Both the position numbers and the translations under genes were made by a program. A stretch of 22,436 bases of DNA from Collodictyon triciliatum (Eukaryota; CRuMs). The stretch spans positions 1-22,436 of the forward strand of contig JBHJMP010000250.1 in NCBI GenBank assembly GCA_043381765.1, read 5' to 3'. This document shows, piece after piece, positions 16,324 to 22,436 of this stretch. The notes under the pieces are model-generated. The model was not told where the DNA came from and did not search any database. It saw only the letters and a program-made list of their open reading frames with translations. The first letter of the stretch is position 1. The number at the start of each line of letters is the position of its first letter.

Positions 16324-19300
16324 ATTTCATCTCCAGTAGCTTTGGGGGAAGAAAAGAAAGGAAACCTAAGCTGTGTAAGAATCATTCCACCCTCAAAGAT
16401 TTGTGGCTTTTGCTGTTCATTCGGTTTGATACATCGAATAAAATGGCATACTCCAGAGTTCAGTGTGTTCACCAACTCATTTAGTTGTTTCTAACAGTGT
16501 TTTTACCATAAGTATGCGACTTACATATCTAAACAGTATTTGTAAAAAGAAATATACTGAGGTAAAAAATTATAATAATAGAAAAAAGTAAAGCAATATT
16601 TCATACACATATTTACATATGACAGTTATACCGAAAAATAGCTTCCGACTGTTTTCACTGTGCTTTTTCTATCCCCTGGTTCACTCTATTAAATTTTAAT
16701 ATATGAGTTCGATTTATCAAATGTATCGTAATATATATATATATTCTTTCTTTGGTAGAGGTAATGAAGACGTAAGGAACAAAGCTGCAGCGAAAAGTCT
16801 CATAAAGCTGGTAAAGTGCTCACATACTTGCTCATCATACAGGGATTTTATCACTTCGTACGTGCTTGTCAGCATCAATAACATGATATCGGCTCGCAGG
16901 CTTTGATGTTCAGATGAAAATAAATACAAACATATGTACCGAGAAACTGCCATAGATATTAAAATAATTTGCGGGAAAGTGTCTCAATATTGTATGCCGT
17001 TCGTAAATTCTGTGAATCTTACTTGTCATTATTCTTATCCAGAAATCCAGCTGTCATGTAAGTAACCTATTTAGATGTATTATAGATAATAAAAAAAATT
17101 ATCGAAATTTTTAATGTATTAAATGTCTATAAGGACGCCCCATTGAACAGATAAAATACTAATTTGACTGATACAAAGATGTAAAGTGCTGGCATACATC
17201 ACCAGCATAGTGTTTCACAACAAATGCTTCATCTTTGGTGACTCTTGAGCCCGCCTATCATGTTTTATTAAATATTTTTTTTAAAAAAAAAAAAGCTCAA
17301 GAGTGTGACATACATCGATTAAAATGAGTAATTATGATATACATTGGACTGAGATATTGTTGGAGCACGGAAACGTGCATGACTGGCGTATTCTTTGTGG
17401 ATACGATTGGCGAATGTGCTTTTATGTAAAATAATAATCAGCTATTGGATACTTGATAAACTCTAGAGTTCAATCAGTACACTTAAATTGTAAAGTGGAC
17501 GAAAAGAACCAATATACATGTCTGTTGCCTTTGGAAGTCTACATTCTTCATCTAACATCGGGATGATTCCTTTTGGTTTCTGTTAAAAAAAATTATTAAA
17601 GAATTGAAGAAAAAAGACTTTGTCGGTATAAACAGTCAAACAAAGGCCAAACATCATTCAGGAAAGAAAAAAGTAGAAGAAAGATGAGGATTATACCTTC
17701 TCAATCATATCGATACAGTCTTGGTTGTCACTGTACTGAATGTCGGGCACACTAATACCTTCCAGGCGATAAATATCTTTTTCCTAGTGCAATTACGTGT
17801 TACGATGACTGCGCTCAAGTGAATATCGATTTCTGCGATTAAAAATTGTGTATTTGATTGATTTAAACTTGAATAAAGAGGTGTTCGTTGAAGTGCTGCT
17901 GCAGTTTTTCATTAGCAAAATTGATGCAAAACTGTATAAAATAGCGTGACGATTAGGATGTTTACAAAGCCATTGTATGTTCTCTATTTTAAATATGTAA
18001 AAAGGAATAGGTAAATAAGTAAATAAAAATAAGAAGTGAAATCGATTTTATTTCCAGAACGCCTACCTGCTCAAAGCTGTTGGTCTGTTGAGTGATAGAT
18101 TAAACAGTTTTTTAATATACATTCGTATATATGATGATTTTTCATTTTAAAAAAAAAAAGGAATCACGGGGCATCACTATGTTCGTACTCTAGTTTATAG
18201 TAATCCCTTATAATTTGAACAAATTTTGGTTTTACTTGGAAGTATTCAAAGCCGAAGATGTCCAAAATACCGATTGAATTTGATGACAGCTCAGAATCGA
18301 AGCTGAAACTGAAGTTAAAAATATTATTACAATATGAATTTGTGTAAACACCCATAAGACTTTGCGTGTAAAGACGAGCTATAGACAGAATTTTGTGGGC
18401 TCTACTTTCCAAAAATACTACTCGTTCATATTCAATTTCAATAAGTTGTGTTGCTTTTATTCTGGGATAAGAACAAACCTTTCGTTGATTTTCTTGACGA
18501 CATATAAAAATAATCTCTCATATGTTGCCTTTGCAAGAGCATCGCGGGTGTATATAGCCTTTCAAGTAACCGCTTTTGATTAGCAACAACCAATCTCCAT
18601 AAAAATGCTCAGTAGGGGAGGGAGAAAAAAATACATGAGAATTAGTTTCCTATTTCAAAGTCAAGCTGATCTGGTTGACAAAATTACCTCTTGAACTTTC
18701 AAAGGTACTTCATACGAAGAGCCTCTCTTGGTGCCAGAGGATACGATTCTGGATGTCAGCTTCTTCAAAAGAAAACCTTCGTCAAGTCCTAAACACTTGG
18801 CTGCCTTCTTGGCTGATTGCTGAGAAGCTGAAGATAAAGTAATTTGCCACTCAGTATGGCTTATGTATAAATACAAGGAGTTTTTTTTTCTTTTACTTTT
18901 GTATGTTCAAGTTACAAAGTACTGCTACCAATAAAAGTTGAAAATTGCTTGGTGTTCAAATAGTGTCTTGTAAATCATGTAGATTTTGATGTATGATGTG
19001 AGTTTATAAGGGAATTATTTAACGATATCACTGTACCGTCTCCGTCTAGTGTACAACCGTCTCCTGAGCCGACTCCTTTGAAGGATATGTTCCCCTTTAC
19101 GATAGCATTAAATATGTTCAATTAATTATCATAATAGGCCTTTACTTCATATTGGGAATGTGAAAAAATCTAAGCCATTCACATAAGTCACAAACCCAAA
19201 GACAGTATTCATGATTGCATCGGTAAAATAGATAATAATGATTCTACAAATACTAATACTAATTATTTTACCAAGTGCAGTAACCCAGCAACAACGCTAA

Positions 19301-20182
19301 AGACTTGCTTCATTTCAGACGCAGTAAATCCAATCGCGGTCATAGCATTCTACAGGAAAGAGATGTATCTCATTTGCTTTTAAAAAAAAGAAGAAGAAAA
19401 TAGGGGGAGAGGGGCAGGGTATTTGTATGTTCGTGTTCCTTGTTTCTTTATGAATTTTGTTCAACATTGATCAAAAAGCAGTAGAGAGTGGGTTTGTTGG
19501 ATGTGATGCAAAGAGCTTTAGAAACCTGGACAATCTGAAACTCTGCAGAATCCTTAACCCCGGCGATTTCGATGCATCCGCTTTGAGACAAATAATAGTA
19601 TTTGTCTGGAGATTCAAGCGACAACTCAGCTAGGAGTTATGGAGACTCATTATGAGGTAGTAAATTCATTTAATCGTGGTCATTTTCACGTATGTATTGA
19701 CAGAGATATTACAAAAACATTACAGAGTAGATGAATCTTCATAATTTTAAAAGCATTAACTTAAGGTGCATTTAGACATATGAGATGGTGCTGGATGTAT
19801 ATGTTACCTTTCAATTCCTTCGACGCACCCGTTGTGAGTTGGTAAAAGATATGATAGTTTCTTTCCCCTTTGTTTTGGTAGACCAGTCGAGACTATTGAA
19901 TGCGTTAATGATACAATTATGACGAATGAAAAAATATATGGAATCAGAGAAGAGGGAGAGAGAGAGAAAAGTGTAAATCGATCGCAATGGTACAAAAAAA
20001 AAAAAAAAAAAAAAAAAAAAGGAAGAGAATATTTAAAAAAANNNNNNNNNNNNNNNNNNNNNNNNNNNNNNNNNNNNNNNNNNNNNNNNNNNNNNNNNNN
20101 NNNNNNNNNNNNNNNNNNNNNNNNNNNNNNNNNNNNNNNNNAAAAAAGAAAATAAAAAAAAAAATGCAATATAAAATCAATG

Positions 20183-20219
<37 letters not shown>

Positions 20220-20516
20220 TAGAGTACCTTTTCTAACAAGTCTGAAAGTTGATGAACCGATGGAGATGGTTTGTTAAGGAGGAAGGAAAAGGCGCATTAA
20301 TATATGAGAAGTGGACATGATGGATAGGCTTAAATTTGTCATTATCATTTCGGAAAATTATTGCAGATATCATATCTCCTTGGAATCTTACATGTAACGA
20401 TGCAGGCACCCACCACGTTATTGTCTGAGTCAAAGTGAATCTCCAAGAACTTACCCTAAAATTATGGGATGCAGCTCTGGTGAGTGATGAACGAAAGGGG
20501 TAATAGCTTCACTTGA

Positions 20517-20612
<96 letters not shown>

Positions 20613-22218
20613 AGACCCTGCACATTTGCAGAATATTTTTAAGCTTTCATTATTTGAAAGAAGACAATGTGATTAAAAGGTACGAAACGTGACGAATTAT
20701 TATTCCTTAAGGTCTTTGCATTTCCAAATGCTTCTAAAATAGGATTGCTTTCGATGATTCTTCTTTCATTCAGTGCAACCTATACGCAGGGGTAAGAATA
20801 GAGTATATAAGTTATCATGATAAAATATGGAGAATTCGTCCACAAGAATCAATCATCACTGCATAGGAATATTTAGAGGTCTTCGAACTCACTTGGTTAG
20901 CACGTCCTCCAATCTTGACGAGGTATTGCATCACAAATTTGCTAGTTTCAGTCTTCCCAGCACCACTTTCCCCACTAATCAAGATCGACTGATTCTTTTT
21001 CTCTATACATAGGAAAGATAGGTAAAGAAAGTATGAACGAGAAAATTAAAATCATGATTGGGTTACAAATATAGTTTTCTGTAACGAAAAGAATCTGGTA
21101 AATACAGTCTGATGTATAAAAAAAAAAAAAAGTATATCAATGATTGGAGTTTGCGTATGCATTATAATTGTATTATTGTTTGTTGGGTGGACGTTGATAG
21201 GATTAATCAGACCAGCTTTCATGGAGCGGTAAGCACGGTCAGCGATAGCAAAGACATGAGGGGGCATTCGGCCAATGGCTTTCCCGCGATAGTCTTCAAA
21301 GTGTTTCTCCGTGTATAGTGGCAAAGTTTTGTATGGATTTACGGCAATCAAGATGTACCCTACCAGAGTCTGTGTTTTGTTTTAGTATTATACAGGACAG
21401 TGCCAATAGTTGGTTTTTTTCCCTTTGTTCGATTCAAAGAGTGCCAATAGATGGTTATTCTGTATATATTTGAGTTTTCAAACTTACATAAATATCATTC
21501 CGCTTGTATCGCACGGAGAGATTGTGCAGGACAGCAGCTTCATTCAAGTAGGTCAGTTGTGTGTTATCTGGGACGCCGTCTAGCTCAGGATTATTTGCCT
21601 GGAGGGCTTGTTCCTTGGCATAGGTCAAAACCTGAACAAAAGTGGTATAAAATATATTTATAGGCAAGGTAAATTGGAATGATTCACATTATGTACCTCA
21701 TACGATTAACAAATGTAGTTTTTATATTGGTTAATTCATTCAAAAATATGATGAAATGTCGAAAATATGCGCATGTATAGATGATTTTAGTTTAACTGTT
21801 TCATTATTATTTCTATCTTTTAATAACTGTTAGTATAGTGCTTTCATATATTTACCGATGATTAGAATAGAATAGAATAAAATAAAAAGGCACCTTCCCA
21901 GATTTTTCCTTGTATATGTACTGGGATTGATCCGGGGACGCCTCTGCAAGAACATAGCCGAGTGTTGCGTGCGGAACCCAGCCAAGGATCTTTTCTGGAG
22001 CCTGAGTTTCCCAGTATTATCAGCCACATTGTGGAATAAGGATGATAGCAGACACAAATGAAATGCCGAAGTATGTTTGCAGACAGCGAAAAACGCTTCG
22101 AGGAAACATGGCTTCGATCATAACTTGATCGTGAGACAGAAGTGCGGTCGACTCGGCAAGATATGAAGAAAACAAGAAGGGAAGCTACCTTAGGTCGCCC
22201 GCCTGGATTGCTTAACAT
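8729..22218 (-). CDS. Unconventional myosin heavy chain, 57 exons, 1619 residues
   Basis: Actin-based ATP-driven motor. From ATG 22216-22218 to TAA 8729-8731, I joined 57 exons with GT...AG borders; the total is 4860 nt with frame kept at every junction. Order by residue: SH3-like N-terminus about 11-46, motor to about 743 (P-loop GESGAGKT 163-170, switch I NNNSSRF 215-221, switch II DIFGFE 443-448, HFIRCIKPN 645-653), IQ-like neck about 760-864, E/R/K-rich probable single alpha helix about 865-986, coiled coil about 987-1455, and a C-terminal region 1456-1619 ending in a basic tail. No FERM, MyTH4, DIL, SH3 or PH domain is visible at the end. The coiled coil suggests a dimer. Class not assigned. 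The start is supported by a short exon 1 joined in phase to the SH3-like exon. Exon coordinates are in the block entries. Confidence 0.94.
8825..9202 (-). repeat. Last myosin intron with TA and TAA microsatellites
   Basis: This intron runs from GTGTGT after exon 56 to ATTAG before exon 57. It contains a TA run at about 8899-8917 and about 22 copies of TAA at 8947-9014. The open frames giving poly-isoleucine here are repeat translation. Confidence 0.85.
10319..13352 (-). other. Myosin exons 38-52: long coiled-coil tail
   Basis: Exons 13352-13269, 13164-13027, 12870-12733, 12625-12488, 12329-12245, 12138-12086, 11968-11852, 11739-11665, 11561-11505, 11349-11305, 11195-11133, 11008-10885, 10810-10713, 10550-10488 and 10393-10319. 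Heptad-like strings include [57 protein letters not shown] and [20 protein letters not shown]. The segment [13 protein letters not shown] in exon 45 breaks the helix and suggests a hinge. Exon 43 starts after an unusual GCTAG acceptor and can end at either of two in-frame donors. Exon 50 has two in-frame acceptors 9 bp apart. Confidence 0.88.
13552..14583 (-). other. Myosin exons 31-37: charged probable single alpha helix after the neck
   Basis: Exons 14583-14529, 14448-14411, 14306-14235, 14107-14075, 13965-13897, 13772-13674 and 13605-13552. The peptide is almost wholly E, R, K, Q and A, for example [13 protein letters not shown] and [17 protein letters not shown], with few hydrophobic positions. 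This pattern is known in myosins VI, VII and X as a stable single alpha helix that lengthens the lever arm. Near exon 37 ([18 protein letters not shown]) it changes to ordinary heptads. It could also be part of the coiled coil. Confidence 0.65.
14584..14831 (-). repeat. Myosin intron 30 with hexamer repeat (TTGATA)n
   Basis: About 13 copies of TTGATA (plus strand) lie at about 14603-14682, within the intron between the last IQ exon and the charged helix. They translate as ID or IS repeats and are not coding. Confidence 0.9.
14832..15448 (-). other. Myosin exons 28-30: light-chain-binding neck with IQ-like motifs
   Basis: Exons 15448-15319, 15134-14997 and 14926-14832. Three motifs fit the IQ pattern loosely: [13 protein letters not shown] (residues 800-812), [13 protein letters not shown] (829-841) and [13 protein letters not shown] (852-864). 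A fourth, degenerate one may be [13 protein letters not shown] in exon 28. Such motifs bind calmodulin or calmodulin-like light chains. The last has the best match (Q, RG, R). Spacing is uneven (about 38, 28 and 23 residues), so the true number of bound light chains is uncertain. Confidence 0.8.
15586..18084 (-). other. Myosin exons 16-27: lower 50-kDa region, loop 2, SH1/SH2 region and converter
   Basis: Exons 18084-18067, 17931-17869, 17783-17697, 17579-17518, 17418-17343, 17254-17198, 17066-17023, 16900-16828, 16685-16632, 16490-16366, 15910-15830 and 15721-15586. Exon 16 is an 18-nt micro-exon (TNSFEQ), followed by [19 protein letters not shown]. Later strings are [23 protein letters not shown] joined to [52 protein letters not shown] and [14 protein letters not shown] (converter end). 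Loop 2 is short. The exon 19/20 junction gives an isoleucine before [10 protein letters not shown] and is the least certain join. Confidence 0.93.
15911..16365 (-). repeat. Myosin intron 25 with homopolymers, a 100-N gap and a partial duplication
   Basis: It contains A runs (plus strand) at about 16075-16097 and 16252-16322, N at 16152-16251, and a TA run near 15913-15933. The 30 bp at 16114-16143 are a 28/30 match to 16340-16369, which spans the exon-25 donor. Real length is unknown. Confidence 0.85.
18236..20455 (-). other. Myosin exons 7-15: upper 50-kDa region, TEDS site and switch II
   Basis: Exons 20455-20392, 20241-20228, 19892-19808, 19629-19526, 19349-19272, 19094-19037, 18827-18688, 18558-18479 and 18302-18236. 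Exon 8 is a 14-nt micro-exon completing YLLEK. Exon 9 has NYHIFYQL and exon 11 [10 protein letters not shown]. Exon 13 ends with [16 protein letters not shown], joined to [10 protein letters not shown]. The residue 16 before the DALAK aspartate (408) is Ser392, which is the TEDS position. Exon 15 has [14 protein letters not shown] (switch II). Phases match at every join. Confidence 0.94.
19893..20227 (-). repeat. Myosin intron 8 with homopolymers and a 100-N gap
   Basis: A runs (plus strand; T in the transcript) are at about 19993-20020 and 20186-20217, with N at 20042-20141. Real length is unknown. No coding sequence is seen beyond the flanking exons 8 and 9. Confidence 0.9.
20518..20611 (-). 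repeat. 94-nt homopolymer in myosin intron 6
   Basis: An unbroken run of 94 A on the plus strand, T in the sense of the myosin transcript, within intron 6 (20456-20683). Confidence 0.95.
20684..22218 (-). other. Myosin exons 1-6: N-terminus, SH3-like region, P-loop and switch I
   Basis: Exons 22218-22189, 22001-21894, 21631-21488, 21369-21193, 21000-20893 and 20779-20684; all junctions are phase 0. Exon 1 gives only [10 protein letters not shown]. Exon 2 has [17 protein letters not shown], an SH3-like start. Exon 3 has [20 protein letters not shown] and exon 4 [10 protein letters not shown], both classic motor strings. Exon 5 carries the P-loop ([20 protein letters not shown]). Exon 6 carries [15 protein letters not shown], where GK of switch I comes from exon 7. 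All nucleotide-binding residues expected for an active ATPase are present. Confidence 0.95.
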
Positions 22219-22436
22219 CCTCTTTTGACTGCAAACTATGGCGAAGAGGATTTTTGAATGAAGCCACAAAGACAAAAAAAAGACAAAGACAAAGACAACC
22301 CCAGAGACCCACCAGTCCCCACAGCAGCGCTCTCTCTCTCTCTCTCTCTTTCTCTCTTTCTCTCTTTCTCTCTTTCTCTCTTTCTCTCTTTCTCTCTTTC
22401 TCTCTTTCTCTCTTTCTCTCTTTCTCTCTTTCTCTC
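22219..22436 (-). promoter_or_regulatory. 5' flank of the myosin gene: acceptor-like site and GA-rich tandem repeat
   Basis: Read on the minus strand, AGTTTGCAG ends 10 nt before the ATG and looks like a 3' splice site, so the 5' UTR may be spliced. Further upstream, bases 22330-22436 are a CT run and then about 11 copies of the octamer TTTCTCTC (GAGAGAAA in the gene sense), running off the window. GACAAA units lie near 22271-22295. No TATA box is evident. Any promoter role is inference. Confidence 0.4.

Overview
This is eukaryotic nuclear DNA from an intron-dense protist. Two large genes are cut into many small exons by AT-rich GT...AG introns. TAA and TAG both act as ordinary stops, so the genetic code looks standard. 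Coding exons are near 45-50% GC, and introns are rich in A/T homopolymers and microsatellites. Three runs of exactly 100 N sit at low-complexity sites and are assembly gaps of unknown true size. I cannot name the organism; a rhizarian or amoeboid protist would fit, but that is a guess.

Layout. Positions 1-137 hold what may be the last exon of a gene running in from the left. Positions 239-1367 fit a small five-exon gene for a coiled-coil protein of about 142 residues that I do not recognise. Positions 1368-2105 contain coding-like stretches that I could not join into a gene. Positions 2106-7243 (+) carry a complete ovoA homologue of about 15 exons, encoding the iron enzyme and methyltransferase of ovothiol biosynthesis. 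Positions 7244-8728 are the spacer between two convergent genes; it holds a 12-bp minisatellite and, on the minus strand, the 3' end of a non-LTR retrotransposon. Positions 22218-8729 (-) carry a complete unconventional myosin heavy chain. I reconstructed it as 57 exons totalling 4860 nt in one continuous frame (1619 residues). Its order is SH3-like N-terminus, motor, IQ-like neck, a charged probable single alpha helix, a long coiled coil, and a C-terminal region I do not recognise. The right edge, upstream of the myosin start, is a CT/GA-rich tandem repeat.

The two main genes have no evident functional link: one makes a sulfur-containing histidine antioxidant, the other an actin motor. They are tail-to-tail neighbours. 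I found no prokaryotic-style system, CRISPR array or RNA gene. The points of most interest are the undescribed myosin architecture, its serine at the TEDS position inside a basic context, the strongly GC-rich unbroken exon 2 of ovoA, and the symmetric exon structure of the myosin tail.
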